Shown here in pieces: positions 44,448-57,990 of a stretch of DNA of 64,000 nt (position 1 is its first letter; each line of letters starts with the position of its first letter). Below the pieces are notes generated by a model. The model saw only the letters and a list, made by a program, of their open reading frames with translations. It ran no database searches and was not told the DNA's origin. This DNA is from Brachionus manjavacas (Eukaryota; Rotifera; Eurotatoria; Ploima; Brachionidae). The stretch covers positions 7,564,001 to 7,628,000 of the forward strand of contig JAHQIY010000002.1 in NCBI GenBank assembly GCA_019054805.1, written 5' to 3'. Made by a program: the position numbers and the translations under genes.

Positions 44448-44701
44448 TTTTATTCAGTTGTGTAAAATAAATCTCAAAATAAATTTTAAACTCGTTGAAT
44501 TAAGTTGATAAATTTACAAAAATACGCAGTTTTAAATTTAATGGTTTGAATTTAAAAAAAATTTACTAAAGCTTAAAATTTGACTTTTAAAAGACAATTA
44601 AATAAAAACAAGCTTTAACTGAACAAAAATTAAATTTTATTTGCTGTAAAAATTTAAATTATTTATTTGATAAAATTGAATTAAAAAAAAAAAAACATAA
44701 A
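44448..44701. promoter_or_regulatory. Candidate bidirectional promoter between PLAC8 gene and DPH2
   Basis: Only 254 bp separate two divergent start codons, so both transcripts must start here or within their own 5' ends. The interval is almost pure A/T with a poly(A) run just before DPH2. No TATA or initiator can be singled out. Shared regulation is inference from geometry. Confidence 0.5.
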
Positions 44702-46081
44702 ATGGTCGATGCTTTTAGCACAAATCCTAGTCAAACAATCGAAAAACAAATCGATTGTTTGAGCATATCGAACATAGATGATATAGATTTTTATTTTGAT
44801 ATAGAAAGATCAGTTAAATGGGTGCTGGATAATGGGTTTAAGCGAATAGCTCTTCAATTCCCGGACGAGCATTTAAACAATTCCATAAAAATTAGCTCCA
44901 AATTGAAAAAATCTCTTCCCGAGAGCACAATTTTTATCCTGGCTGACACCTCTTATGGAAGCTGCTGCGTAGATACAATCGCTGCTGAACACTACAATGC
45001 TGATGCCATAATCCACTATGGTCATTCCTGTCTCAGTAAGGTTGAAAATGTACCAACTTTGCTAGTGTTCGACAAAAGTCCTCTTGACATCAACACAATT
45101 TTCACCCAGGCTGAAAAAATTGGTCACAAATTGGTAATTCTGTACGATGTATCTTATCATTACCTTTATGAGAAGATAAAATATGTGTTCAAAGACAATT
45201 CTAATGTTTTTGTATCCAAATTAATTCTTTCTGGAGACAATGAACAAGATTTGAAGATTCTTTTTTCAAGACAGCTACCTTTAGACCTGAAAAATAGTTC
45301 GGATTCTTATTCGTTTTTTTATATTGGTAATAAAACAGCACTCAAAAATTGTTTTTTGTTTTATTTTAATAAAAATCGTTTTTACCAACACGACTCTGTT
45401 CAATGCGAAGAAGTGATGTTCAATCAAACAAATAGAGAGCTAATGAAACGCTACTACTTGATCGAGAAAGCCAAGGATTCAAGCATTTTTGGGATTCTAA
45501 TCGGAACAATGTCAGTTGCCAAGTATAAAGATGCAATAAATCACGTGGCTAAAATTCTGCAGAAAGCCCAGCGAAGATACTATTCATTTTTGATCGGAAA
45601 ATTAAATTGTCCCAAGTTGAATAATTTTATGGAAGTGGATACATACGTGCTGGTGGCCTGTAATGAAAATAGTCTGATCGATTCAAAAGAGCTGCACAAG
45701 CCGATCATAAATGTCTATGAGTTGGAAATGGCTTTTAATTGTGCTCGCTTATGGGGTGATGAATATGTAGTTGATTATCAGCAATTGCTGGAACAGAGTT
45801 TGCACTATGTTCCACTTAAATTGAGTGACCAAGAGTCGGATGTGTCTTTGATCACGGGTGGAAGCAGGCTTGTTAAAAAGGAGGAATCTGGAGATGTATC
45901 AGAAACAGCAGTGGTCAATCGGGACAGAGCTTGGACTGTTTCTACATTAGCTGCCAAGGATGTTTTAAAGAATAGATCCTGGACTGGTCTTGAGCAAAAA
46001 TTGGGCCAAACTGAAGTCGAAAAAGCCATTGAAGGAACTAAAGGAATTGCGGCAGGATATGAATCAGAACCTATTAAATAA
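44702..46081 (+). CDS. DPH2: 2-(3-amino-3-carboxypropyl)histidine synthase subunit 2 (diphthamide biosynthesis)
   Basis: A 459-residue single-exon gene. With DPH1, DPH2 forms the iron-sulphur enzyme that performs the first step of diphthamide synthesis on a histidine of elongation factor 2, in the cytosol. The family signature is clear: RIALQFPDEHL (48-58), ILADTSYGSCCVDTIAAEH (79-97) with Cys88/Cys89, IHYGHSCLS (104-112) with Cys110, and VLVACNENSL (316-325) with Cys320. These are the positions expected to hold the cluster in DPH2. The C-terminal RSWTGLEQKLGQTEVEKA and GIAAGYESE end is also typical. Length matches other animals. An AATAAA lies about 105 bp after the stop. It is divergent from the PLAC8 gene. 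Confidence 0.96.
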   Translation: MVDAFSTNPSQTIEKQIDCLSISNIDDIDFYFDIERSVKWVLDNGFKRIALQFPDEHLNNSIKISSKLKKSLPESTIFILADTSYGSCCVDTIAAEHYNADAIIHYGHSCLSKVENVPTLLVFDKSPLDINTIFTQAEKIGHKLVILYDVSYHYLYEKIKYVFKDNSNVFVSKLILSGDNEQDLKILFSRQLPLDLKNSSDSYSFFYIGNKTALKNCFLFYFNKNRFYQHDSVQCEEVMFNQTNRELMKRYYLIEKAKDSSIFGILIGTMSVAKYKDAINHVAKILQKAQRRYYSFLIGKLNCPKLNNFMEVDTYVLVACNENSLIDSKELHKPIINVYELEMAFNCARLWGDEYVVDYQQLLEQSLHYVPLKLSDQESDVSLITGGSRLVKKEESGDVSETAVVNRDRAWTVSTLAAKDVLKNRSWTGLEQKLGQTEVEKAIEGTKGIAAGYESEPIK

Positions 46082-47030
46082 AAAATTAAGAAAAGCAATT
46101 TTATTTTCTCTTTTAAAAAAAAAATTACTTTCTTTATTTGAAATTCTTGAAAAAACAATTTCAGTTCGGGTTCAAGTGAAAGCTAGTAATAAATCAAAAA
46201 GTTAAATTTAAATGAACCTAGATTTATCTAGGTAAAACAAAGGTTATATTTTAAATCTAAATAAATATGTAATCGTTTAAAACTCAATCGGCTTAAAAAA
46301 ATTTGGAAAATTTTAATAATTTAGGAAAAAAAGTGCTAAAGAATTTAATTTAATTTTCAGCATCAATTTTCAAAAATTTAAATTGATTAATAATTAGAGG
46401 TTAAAAAATTAAGTTTAAGATATTTAGTGCATCGAAAAAAAAAATCCCTTAAAAATTGCTTTTTTTTAATTGAAATTTAAATGCGGGATTAAATATTAAG
46501 ATGATAATCAGAAAAAATTTTCGATATTTAAAAAACTTTGAAATTTATTTGCTTAAATAATTTACGAATTACTAAATAAAAAAATTGAAAAAAAAAATTC
46601 ATTAATAATTTATTATAAATTAAAAATAAGAGAATAATTTGTAAAAAAGAATGAATAGTTTGGTTTTAATGCGGCTAATACAATATTAGGATCCTAATGC
46701 AGCATTAAAAGATGAAGCAATACATTTAGTTTGTGAATCAAAAGGGAACCGATTTAACATGGCATAATACTTAATCCAATGAATCATTCTGGTATGCTTT
46801 AAAGACAACATTCATCAAGATTGTGAAAAAACAACACCGGTTGTAAATGACAAAAATTATTATAAAAATTCAATTTTTTCAATACATTTATTTCAAAAGT
46901 TGATCAAAATGATGTTTCTTATGTAAATAAAATTTTAGGATACAATTAGAAAATTTTTACTTTTTATTTTAATTTCTAGAGCCATAGTTTTTTAATTTTT
47001 AATTTTTATTCTTTATATAAATATTTTTTT
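46082..47030. other. Intergenic stretch
   Basis: AT-rich. A small GC-richer patch at 46,655-46,850 reads NAALKDEAIHLVCESKGN in one frame with nearby stops; I cannot assign it, and it may be a decayed exon. Confidence 0.45.
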
Positions 47031-47039
47031 TTCTAATTC

Positions 47040-47800
47040 ACTACTTGTCAAGCATAGGGATCATTCCTTTTGATATTCACTCAAGTCGATCTTTTTCCTT
47101 TACCCTTGCTTTTTCCAATGTCATTCCCATTTCGATCATTACCTTAGGTCGCTTTTGAGGTGTTTATTGAAGGCTCTTTTAGGTATTCGTATTTCTTTCA
47201 TTTTAAGTAGTGTTGGATACGGTCAAGACAAACCGGTCCATTACAGGGACGGTTTCTTGCGGTCATTTGGCCGATCAGCCAGGCGGTCTATTTTTTGGAC
47301 CGTCAAAAAGTATGGTCAACAAAAAACGGACGGTCTGAAAAACGGCCTAAAAAATGTAATAATGTTTTTTATTTTAAAAAAAATAACTTATTAAAAAGAT
47401 AAAAAAGAAAAAAAAATTTTTTTATTTTAAAAAGTTTTACAAAAAATTTAGTGGCCACTCGCCAAAAAGTTGGCCGGTTTTTTAGCCGCCCGTATATTTT
47501 AGATCGTTTATTTTGGCGGTCCAAAAAATAGACCGCCTGGCTGACTGGCCAAATGACCGCCCGCAAGGTTATCCGGCTAATGCGGACACGGTTACGGTTT
47601 CTGAAAAATTTGGCCGGTTAAGTGTCCGCTTGTACAAATCCCAACACTAACTCTAAGCACATGCCCAAGCTATTGCAGTCTTTTGTTCTTAATACACTGA
47701 CTTAATGGCTCTGAATTTGTTCTTGTGTATAAGTCAGCATTTGACAATGTCTCAGATAAATGATCCTCCGCAGGCTTCCAGTGTGGAAAGTGTTATTACG
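47040..47800 (-). pseudogene. LINE C-terminal remnant interrupted by a hAT-like MITE
   Basis: Minus-strand reading, with the MITE and one target copy removed, gives AIAWACA next to KMKEIRIPKRAFNKHL. This resembles the LxWxGHVxRMxxxRIPKxx block found after RT in many LINE ORF2 proteins. It is short and frameshifted, so the call rests mainly on that block and on the clean fit across the MITE insertion. Confidence 0.35.
47208..47649. mobile_element. 442-bp GC-richer hAT-like MITE with long TIRs
   Basis: Ends read inward start TAGTGTTGG on both sides and stay alignable for well over 100 bp (for example GCCAGGCGGTCTATTTTTTG near both inner boundaries), with a deletion in the left arm. Flanking 8-mers ATTTTAAG (47,200-47,207) and ACTCTAAG (47,650-47,657) agree at 6 of 8 positions and fit the hAT preference for nTCTAnnn-like sites. 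Many GGCC, CCGG and GGTC motifs make it much richer in GC than its surroundings. The two open frames inside it have no protein meaning. Confidence 0.82.
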
Positions 47801-48380
47801 TTTCTTGATAAATAAAAGTATATTCAAATAGAATTGAATTTTAGAAATTATAAAAAATTATTTACAATGATTTTTTATATTTTAATCGCTGGGAAAATTG
47901 GTCAATTTTGAGTGATTTTTTGATAATTTCAAAGGCTACTTCGATTTATAGGTTGAGGCTTGATTTTTTGAAAAAGAAATATTAAGTTTCAAAAATTAAT
48001 GACTTGAAATTTGTAAAAAATTATTTTCACTAATTTTTTTATTTAATTAGTAATTTTATTAAAAGATTAAAATTTTTATTATTCTTAAAGGGAAATAAAA
48101 CAAGTGTTGTTTTTGAATTAATTTTAAATGTTAAAATGTATATCAAGATAAAATTAATTTTTCTAGATTTTTCATTCATTTAATTAAAAACGCAAATTAG
48201 AATTTATGCGAAAATGCTTTATCTTCTAGAATTAAAATTAAATCTAAATGAATAATTATTTCAAAATTTTTGATTCAACTTAATAGGTAAATTGAAATAA
48301 AGCTAGAAAAACGTGTGGTTGGTTTCAACTTTTACATAAATACACTTAAAGAAATAAAAAATTTCAAATACTCTTTGAAA
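47801..48380. other. Intergenic region upstream of the PTGR1 gene
   Basis: AT-rich and without coding signs. An in-frame extension upstream of the PTGR1 ATG exists (from 48,315) but is Lys/Asn/Phe-rich and not conserved in the family. Confidence 0.5.
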
Positions 48381-49692
<1,312 letters not shown>

Positions 49693-50300
49693 AAGAATCT
49701 AATTAAATTTTTTTATTTAATGATTTTTTAAAATAGCATTTAAAAGACAGATTAAAAATTAAAAATTGATTTTATCTAAAATAATTACTCTTAATATGGT
49801 TTATTAGCTTATAAATTTAATTTTATGTAAAATGGTCAGAATTTAGGATCAGTTTTTGAAATTCTTTGATGAAGAAATTTTTTTAATAATTGCAAAAAAA
49901 ATGCTTGGAATTTAAAAGAATTCCAGCTATACATTATTACCATAAAATACTTTTAATTAATTAAAAATTTGCGAAAATTTACTGTGATTAGAATGCATTA
50001 TTTAATAGATGCTTGCCAAATTAAGAAAATTTTAGAAATACTGACTTGACAAAACTTAGCAGACATACTTTAACATAAAAATCGTGCAGCAAGCGCCCTA
50101 ATGAATGAGATTTTATAATGTAGCCATCCGTGATTCACCATTTTTGGTATTTTTTTATCAAAAATAATATATAATTAAAGACAAAGTTAATAATACATAA
50201 TTAAAGACAATGTTTTTTTATTTTAATAAAACAATTAGAGCAGAATTAAATTTATTCTAGCAGATTTACAAAAAATAAATTAAATTTTTTTTCTGCAAAT
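49693..50300. other. Intergenic stretch
   Basis: AT-rich without genes. A directly repeated pair of about 20 bp (AATTAAAGACAAAGTTAATA and AATTAAAGACAATGTT) lies near 50,172-50,215. Confidence 0.5.
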
Positions 50301-50582
50301 ACCGTATTCCCTAATTCGATTATGCTGCACCACAAACTAAGACACACTTTTAACCATGCACCAAAGTAAATCTCGCCCATGCTAAAACATTTTCGATTGA
50401 GAACGCATGGTCTTATGGTATTAAATCAAACTCAGGAGTCCTTAATTTAATACGTTATCAAGACTTGAATTTAAGACAAAAAAATAAAAAGAATTTTTTT
50501 TATTACGCATTTGGTGCAGCACCAACAACAAAAAAATAAAAATATTATTGTGGTGCAGCATAATCGAACGAGGGAATACGGT
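50301..50582. mobile_element. 282-bp element with 35-bp terminal inverted repeats
   Basis: The ends (50,301-50,335 and 50,548-50,582) are inverted copies differing at only two or three positions. Each starts ACCGTATTCCCT and contains TTCGATTATGCTGCACCACA. An inner GGTGCTGCACC-like block near 50,512-50,525 echoes the TIR. No clean target duplication is visible (flanks AAAT and CGGT), so the superfamily is open. No coding capacity. Confidence 0.82.
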
Positions 50583-51433
50583 CGGTTAAAAAAAATCACT
50601 AATCTAAGTTAAAAATTATTTTTCTATCTAATTTAAACATTTTTGTAAATTTTTTCTAATTAAAGGGTTAAAAAAAGCTGATTGAGATCAATTTAACTCA
50701 AATTAAGGCTTCATTTTTTGTTTAAGCGGATATATTTTCGTAATATTTTATGAAAAAGAAAATACAAAAATAAAAAAATTCCTATTAGATAAGTAAAATA
50801 AAAAAAAAGAGCAAGGCAAATCGTTTAAAAATAAAAAAAAAATGAAATCTTTTGTTACCTTAATTTTACTCAAAAATAATTTTATTTAAAAATTTAATTT
50901 ATTTATAAAAAAAATTTTTTTGTATTTAATATTTTTCGCTTGAATACTTGAGTTATAATTTTGAATTGTTCAAGTCTACAATTTAATTTTTTTTAAGATT
51001 TAGTTTAAATTAAAAAATTCAAATAATTTCAACAATTAAAACGAATGAAAAATAAAGTATTTGCCTGTTTAAAAATTTTTTTAAAAAAATACTTCGATGA
51101 AGGATTGTGGTGGTGTAAATCCTGGTCAATATTGTGATTCTTAAAAAAAATTACCGATTTTTCATTTAGCATTTTATAAGTAGTTAATTAAATGGATAAA
51201 ATCGGATGCATTGTAAAATCTTTATAAAGAAGGGTTAGGGAAGAAAAAACTGAAAATGGTCTGGTATCTGATGCATTTATTGAATTAAAATAAATTTAAA
51301 AATTTTTTCAAAGAATAAAAAATTTAAAAATTTTTCTGAAAGTATATATTTATATTTAAATAATTCAGATAGAATTGTTAATGCTACTTTTCTATTTTAT
51401 TTTAATAGCTGTCATGTTATTATTTTTCCTCAA
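50583..51433. other. Intergenic stretch, 3' side of MFSD5
   Basis: AT-rich. A minus-strand AATAAA near 51,396-51,401 could serve the MFSD5 gene. Otherwise nothing is recognisable. Confidence 0.5.
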
Positions 51434-52949
51434 CTAATTACTTTCCAAAGAAACTTTGGTATCTTTTTTTTGTTCAACAATTTTATGCAAAAAGAATTGA
51501 CAAGCGGCCGCAATCAACAAAAATCCAACACAAAATTGAAAAATGATGCTTAATTGTAAATCCTTGGACAAAATGATCACAACAATCAAATTAAGTGGAA
51601 TCCTAAAAAAATTCATTAGAGTTGACCGAGCTGTTTCGGGCACATAACGACCGCGCATTGTTCCCATAGATGGCCAAAAAATGCCAACACAAATTTCAAA
51701 GAGAATAAATGACGAAAATATGAGAAATTGGTTGCCTGGAACAAGGAATGGTGCTGCAAGTGAAACTGCCGAAATCAAAAGAACAACTCGCATGAATTTT
51801 TCACACTCTTGGTATTTTGACAAAATTTTGAACAAATTTGCACCTATCATCACTGCAACCATATAGGCCGCAAATATATAACCATGCGGAATCGGCGGAT
51901 TGGATGAGTCCTCTTTGTCAGCGCTTGAATCTACGGTCAGAGCCGGAGTCCACTCCAGCACAAACACATACATTGATCCTTCGAATAACGACTGGATTAC
52001 TCCAAGTAAAAGAACTTTGGTATCGCTGCGGATTGTGTCAAATGCGGTCAAAAATGATTGCTTCAGGTGAGCCTGTGAATCGCCATAGTTCTCCGACCAA
52101 TTGGTAACTATCAGAACAACCATTAAGACCAAAACCAACAAAGATGTGTCAAAAGGCGCTCTAGATAAATAATTTAAAAATTAACCTAAATTAGTTTTAA
52201 TTAGTCTTACACATAGCCAAAAGTGTTGGCCACTAATTGGGCTATTATTCCGGCAAGAATGGCCACTACTGAATTTCCCAAGTAAGCATTGGCAAAAATA
52301 GTTCCCAAAGTTGATTCTTCAAAACCTCGCTTGGACAAAAAGATAGATTTTTTATTAAATCCCTGTGACAAAAGACCTACATGTTTATGTTCATAAATCA
52401 ACCATGACTCAAAGGCACTGTACAAGATAGAGGTGGCTATTCCGGCAAGTAGCCGACCGAACATCAGGATTTGAAAGTTATTAAAGTGTTTAGTAACACA
52501 GCCTATACTGTAGAGAACACCGTAGAGAATACAGTTAAATCTACGACCACTTGAAATTAAGTTTTTAAGTAATGTTTGACTTTCAGGCAGCATAATTACT
52601 ATTTATCCGCAAAAGAACCCACAATAGTTCCAAAAAAGAGGCTCGAGCCAAAACCTGCAATGAACAAAATTTCAATTTGATGCTTGGTCATTTTATAACT
52701 TTCATACAAGGCATACACATGAGGTCCTTGCAGCCAGTCTCCCACTAAAACCCAAATTTAAGCGTTTCAATTTTTGCCATTTTAGATTAGAAAAAAATTA
52801 CTCATGGCCAGAAGATAAACGACCAGATAAAGACGCTGAAATTTGTTGAAGTTCTGGTCATTTACTTTGGCTGCTACAGATCCGGTGTAGTAGTACAATA
52901 TTGCACATGCAAGTATCAATAAACCCAATCCGCCAGTGAAAATATCCAT
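51434..52949 (-). CDS. MFSD5: MFSD5-type molybdate-anion transporter, four exons
   Basis: Minus-strand exons 52,802-52,949, 52,600-52,744, 52,211-52,549 and 51,434-52,160 join in frame (introns 57, 50 and 50 nt) into 452 residues; human MFSD5 has about 450. Diagnostic blocks are GDWLQGPHVYALYESY, FGSSLFFGTIVG, DKYGRRFNCILYG (MFS loop 2-3 motif, in which the intron splits the Tyr codon), LMFGRLLAGIATSILYSAFE, WLIYEH, NWSENYGD, LLGVIQSLFEGSMYVFVLEW, GIFWPSMGTMRGRYVPE and NFFRIPLNL. About twelve hydrophobic segments fit a plasma-membrane major-facilitator protein. The family mediates high-affinity molybdate uptake. It faces the PTGR1 gene tail to tail with the 50,301 element between. Confidence 0.95.
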
Positions 52950-55321
52950 TTTTAATATTTTTTTACTCTGACTTATGATGAATTTGAGTTAAATTAAAAA
53001 TTTTCAAGTTAAAATAAAAAATTTGTTTTCGAGCCAATACTTTTTTCTCAATATAAAATAAAAAAAATGCTCAAGTTTATAATTTTCGTATGCACGAATT
53101 TTTAATTTTCGTTGCTCTGAGTAATTTTTCTCTAAGTTAAAAATTTTTGAATTGCTATCACAACAAAATGATTTAACTAAAAAAATATGTTAAACGTGTC
53201 GAGCATAATATGCGAAAACGGAAATGGATTTTTAAAAATTAATAAAATTAAAATTTTTATTTATTTTTTTTTAATTAATAAAAGCTGTCTTGAATTTTTT
53301 TCTTAAAAGATAAAACTCAAACTATTCTAAAATAAAGTTCTAGTTTAGAAGACAAATTATGAAAGATTAAAAAAATGGAATCTTGAAATAGAATAGATTC
53401 CATCTAAGATTGTAAAATAAACAAGAAATCTTAAGAATGTTTTGAATTGGAAAATAAAAATTTTTATAAATAACTTTGAAAAAAAATGAACTAAATTTCA
53501 TTGCTTGATTAAATTTTGTTAAATTTGTTTTCTAAAAAAGAGCATAACAAAAATAGTTATAAATATTTATTGATAACAACTTTAAAATTTTAAATACATT
53601 TCACTAAAATTAGTCGCATTTTTTCTATATGCAACTATTGTAGGGTAGAACAATGCTCTTGTTTAAATAAAATTTAACAAAAAATATTTTTTAATTTTGA
53701 CATAGTAAAAAATTTATGAAAATATTTTTCAATTAATAAAATTTTATGCAGAAAAACATTATGGACAACACTCAGTGCTTATATTATTTAGAATGCCAAA
53801 TAAATATTAAAATCTTTATAGAGAATTTAATATTATAATTTAGTCTATACGTTAAGCACAAAAAAATAAAAATAATTATTTCTTAATTAATTGAATTTAT
53901 CCATGCTAAAATTTTTATATAATTTAAATTCATTTAAAAAGATATGATATAAACTCAAAATTAAGTTAGAAATTGTTAAAAAGTTTTATTTAAAATTAAC
54001 TATTGCATTTGTCTAAGTATTTTAAAATTTTTAAATAAAATAAAATAAAATATTTGCAAATGAAATTTTAAGATAATTGAATATATACTCGAATTGAGAA
54101 AAATTTTACTGGTTTAAAAATTGAAATAAAAAGAAAAAATTAATTTGATTTAGATAAAAAAAAATTATCGAAAATTCAAAGAATAATCAAATTCTAATAA
54201 TTAAAAAAAAAAATTGGACAGTATTAGAAGGTTCTAATTATATTTCAATTTTTAAATTCTTTTTCAAATCGTTAAGATAAAATTTTAGAGCCTATAATTT
54301 TTTGTGAGTTTTTATCTCAGGTTATGCGGTAAGATGAAAAGGTGAAAATTTTTTAAATAATTTTTTGATTGTTTAGAAAATTTTAACTAAAAAATAAATT
54401 TCTAAGTATTTATTTACTTCTTTATTTAAATGTCTAAATTAAATTTCCAAATAAATCCAATTTGTGTTTAAAATTTGAAATTTAGCCACTTAATAAATTC
54501 AAATGAAAAATTAAAAAATCCTTTAAAACTGATTTTTTAAAGTATATCTTTTTAAAAAAAAAATTTTATCTAAATATTTAAATTTCAAATTCAAGTCTAG
54601 TAAATAATTTTAGCTATAGTTGTTTTTTCAGAAATTATTAGTAATTATTTTTATATTTTATATAGTGACTTTTTTGACGGTATATCAGAAAATTGATCAA
54701 CACCTCTGACAAGATAAAGATTGATTAGATTGCTTAGAAAAGATAAACATTGATTGCTCATTTGATTGATTTAAAACTTTTAAAAAATTTTAGGGTTAAG
54801 GGAGGAATTTTTTGGAAATTTTTTAAATTTTGATTCAGCTGAATTTTTCAAAAAAAATAAAAATTTTTGTTAAATTTGTAATGAATTTTATCACCACCTT
54901 TCTTTTAAAACAGATTTAGAAAAATTAAAATTAAATTTTAAAAAGATAATTTTTTAAAAACTTTTTAATTAGAGAGAATTTTTCCTTTTTGAATTAATTT
55001 TCAACTTTAAGTAATTATTTTGTAAACATACTAATTAAAATAAAAACTATTTGGCTTGTATTTAATAGCGTATCTAAAAATAAGAATTGAGTACCTAATT
55101 TTAATTTAAAAAGTATCTAATATAATTAATCTCAATACCTTAAAAAAAATTAATTGATATCTAGTAACATCAATTAATACTTTTTATGATTTTTAATCTA
55201 TTTAGAGAAACTCATTTATTTAGTTACTTAATCAATTAAAGTAAATTTAAATGATTTAATATTTGGTAAAAATATAGCTTTTAATTAAAAAATAACTAAT
55301 CAAATTCAAAAGAAAATAAAA
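52950..55321. other. AT-rich gene-free stretch
   Basis: About 2.4 kb of near-homogeneous A/T-rich DNA with no open frame, no element ends and no recognisable RNA gene. Confidence 0.65.
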
Positions 55322-56240
55322 ATGAGCGAAAGTGAGACATCTACTTCTGTACTCATTCCTGCATACCAAGCAACTCAAGGTGAATATATTCATGATCAAA
55401 TCAATTAAATGATCGATTCGGAAAAATCAAGAAGAAGGTCTAAAGACTGTAAGTTATTTCATTCATTTGATTATTACCTAGAGGCGTTAGCAGTGTTAGT
55501 CCAAGATCGCGAAAAAACGACTTCAATGTGAACAAAAAAAATTTCAAAAAAAGGAAAGGGACTAATAGTGAGAAGAAATATTAAATGTTCGTGAAAAGGC
55601 TTTATAAATGCTTGAATCAGAAAACACAAAGTTGTTGATTTTTAAAAAGTATTTTGATGTAAATCAGCCTCCTGAAGTATTAAGAGATGGTTACGCAAGC
55701 ATTTTCAAGGAAGTTTCGTATAAGTCAACTCTGTTGAGATTAATAATTTGATTCTGTATGACAAGAAAAAGCAGTTGCAGGCTTAAAGGAGTGGGCGAGT
55801 AAAACAGCGTAATTCCAAAAATTGACGATGAGTTTTAACAATTTTTTCGTGGAAAATAACTATTTGAAGATATTTTTCACAACAAAAAGGGACTGTGTTT
55901 TAAAGTAGCAATGATCAAAATAAAAAAAATATAATTTATTTTAATGCTTCAAAATGACATGAATCACTTTGAAATGATCAAAATAAGATAATAGTAAAAT
56001 AGCTCTCAAAATTTATTATTTTTTACACATTTTTGAAATGGATGAAGTTGCTAGCAATTTAAGCTCATTAGAGTTACATTCTATTAAGCCTAGCAAAGAA
56101 TAAGCGACCATTACTCTTTCTCAAAAAAAATCTCCAAACAAAAATAAAATGGAAAACAATTTATTAAAATTAAGAACCGATAAATTACAATCAAAGTGTT
56201 TTAAAAGTGAAATAAATTCTGTAATGAAAATATTGACAAC
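55322..56240 (+). other. Short decayed coding-like frames, unassigned
   Basis: Three short frames have coding-like composition: MSESETSTSVLIPAYQATQ (from 55,322), a 42-codon frame with HSFDYYLEALAVLVQDREK (from about 55,409), and MDEVASNLSSLELHSIKPSK (from 56,037), each ended by stops. A GTGAAT donor-like site follows the first. They could be exons of a small gene or ORF1-type remnants of a mobile element. I recognise none of them. Confidence 0.3.
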
Positions 56241-56769
56241 CTAAGTAAAAATTTTGGCGAAACTTTTAAGAAAAAATTTCAAAAATTTATTTCAAAATTT
56301 AATCCGAAAAATTTTCGAATTTTTTCATAGGAAAAGCTTTAAAAATTTACGTGATAATTCAAAATTTAATTCAAAGTATAAAATAAATTTGGACTAGGAA
56401 ATAATTTTTATAAAATTTTAAAAAATTTATTTCTTTAATCAATTGTATTAAACATTCCTATTCCATTAAGAAAACGGCATTAGTTAATCACTAAAAAAAC
56501 TTTTTTATTAAATTCTACAAAGCAGCAAAATTTTTTTCAATATTCATCTATAGAGTGTGATGATTCGTCATTTTATTCACTCGAAGAATAATTATCCAAA
56601 TTTGGCAATTCTAGACCATTATTTCTCATGTAATCACTTTGTACACATTTGACGTGTTGATAATAGTAACTCAGAGTTAGTGAGATGTATCTCTTTAGTT
56701 GCTAGAAACTCTTAAAAAAAGCTAAAAATTTAATTTGTTAAAAGAATTTTTTTAGTTAAATTACCTCTT
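56241..56769. other. Intergenic stretch
   Basis: AT-rich. Nothing recognisable. Confidence 0.5.
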
Positions 56770-57990
56770 CCTACTTTTATAATCGTAAAAAACTTTTTTC
56801 TCATGAACCAAGCATTTTAAGATCCCATGTAATCATGTCAGGTATCAAAGTTGTTGAAATTTCTTTAAAAATTAAGAGGTAACGTTTTTTAGATTCTGTT
56901 GACATCATGATAGTATGATTTTTAATTTTCGATAGATTAACAGTAGGACAACGGCTTAACAAAGTAACATAGATTGAGTCATTACATTATCATTTGAGTT
57001 CCTCTTGATCAGGATTCGAAGACAAATATTTAAAACATTGAAATGAAAGCTTTACAATTGAGTTCTTTAGTTCAGGATCGAAAATTTTTTTTAATTAGAT
57101 TTATTTAATTGATTAATCAAAAAATAACAAAATGCAAGCTTAAGTATAAATTAATAATAGCTTTAATAAAGTCTTAGTCCTAAAGTTGCAATCGACGTAG
57201 TTATCTAATTATTAACTTTATTAATTTTTGAGGCCATTTAGTGTGCAATAATTATTTAACTATTATAACTTACTTCAAAACATCTAAAGATATAAGATTA
57301 TTCAAATTAGCTTTTAAATTTGATTAACTATAAGTTTTGAATTTTCAAACTAAATAAATCTTTTCTTAAAAAATCAAACTTTAATCAATTTGTAATTTTT
57401 TTATTAAAGTTTCAAGAAAAAGAAGATTAAAAAAAAAAAAACTTATTAATATCTTGTAAAATTTATGTCTTATCAATTGCTCGGTCAAACGTCCATTTCC
57501 TTTCTTTAGTTCAACATTCTCAATTGTTAATATGTCAATGATTTTATTTCTCTCCTCAAGTTGTTCGTGAAATGACTTCGAAAAATAATTAATCGCTTTG
57601 ACCAAAGAATCTTTAGAATTCTAAGGATTATTTTGAGTAGATTTCGAAGAAAAAGGAGCTTTTAATGGAGCACTTTAAGTAGATTGTGAAAGTGAGGGAA
57701 ATTTTTTTTAATATTAGTACTATTATTCTTTTTAACTTGTTTTTTTATTTTGAAACTTTTTTCTACCTTTTTTTCTAGATTGATATTTTTCTTAATACTT
57801 TCAGATAAACTTTTTGGGTATCGCAATACTTTTAATCCTAAATAAGCTTAACTTCGGTCTTCAATTCCTTGCCTGCCTACTTGATGTCATGAATGGCATT
57901 TATTTCGATCCCTCGGTCTCTATCGACTGCAACTAGAGACTCTTCACCAATCGAGAATTTATCATCGACTAGAAATTGTACAAGAATGTA
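56770..57990 (-). pseudogene. Decayed protein with N-terminal 'FILVQFxxDxxFSI' block and coiled coil (mobile-element ORF or BEN-like)
   Basis: Minus-strand blocks in order are ILVQFLVDDKFSIGEESLV (about 57,975-57,920) with IEINAIHDIK; LRYPKSLSESIKKNINLEKK (about 57,820-57,760); a coiled coil SKSFHEQLEERNKIIDILTI (57,605-57,480); and SIVKLSFQCFKYLSSNPDQE with YVTLLSRCPTVNLSKIK (about 57,060-56,900). Stops and frameshifts separate them. An N-terminal block of this form followed by a coiled coil is seen in BEN-domain-like proteins and some element-encoded ORF1 proteins. Which one it is, I cannot say. Confidence 0.4.

Noticed and set aside
47155-47566. Open frames within the hAT-like MITE
   Set aside because: They consist of the inverted repeat sequence read in two directions and have no protein-family features.
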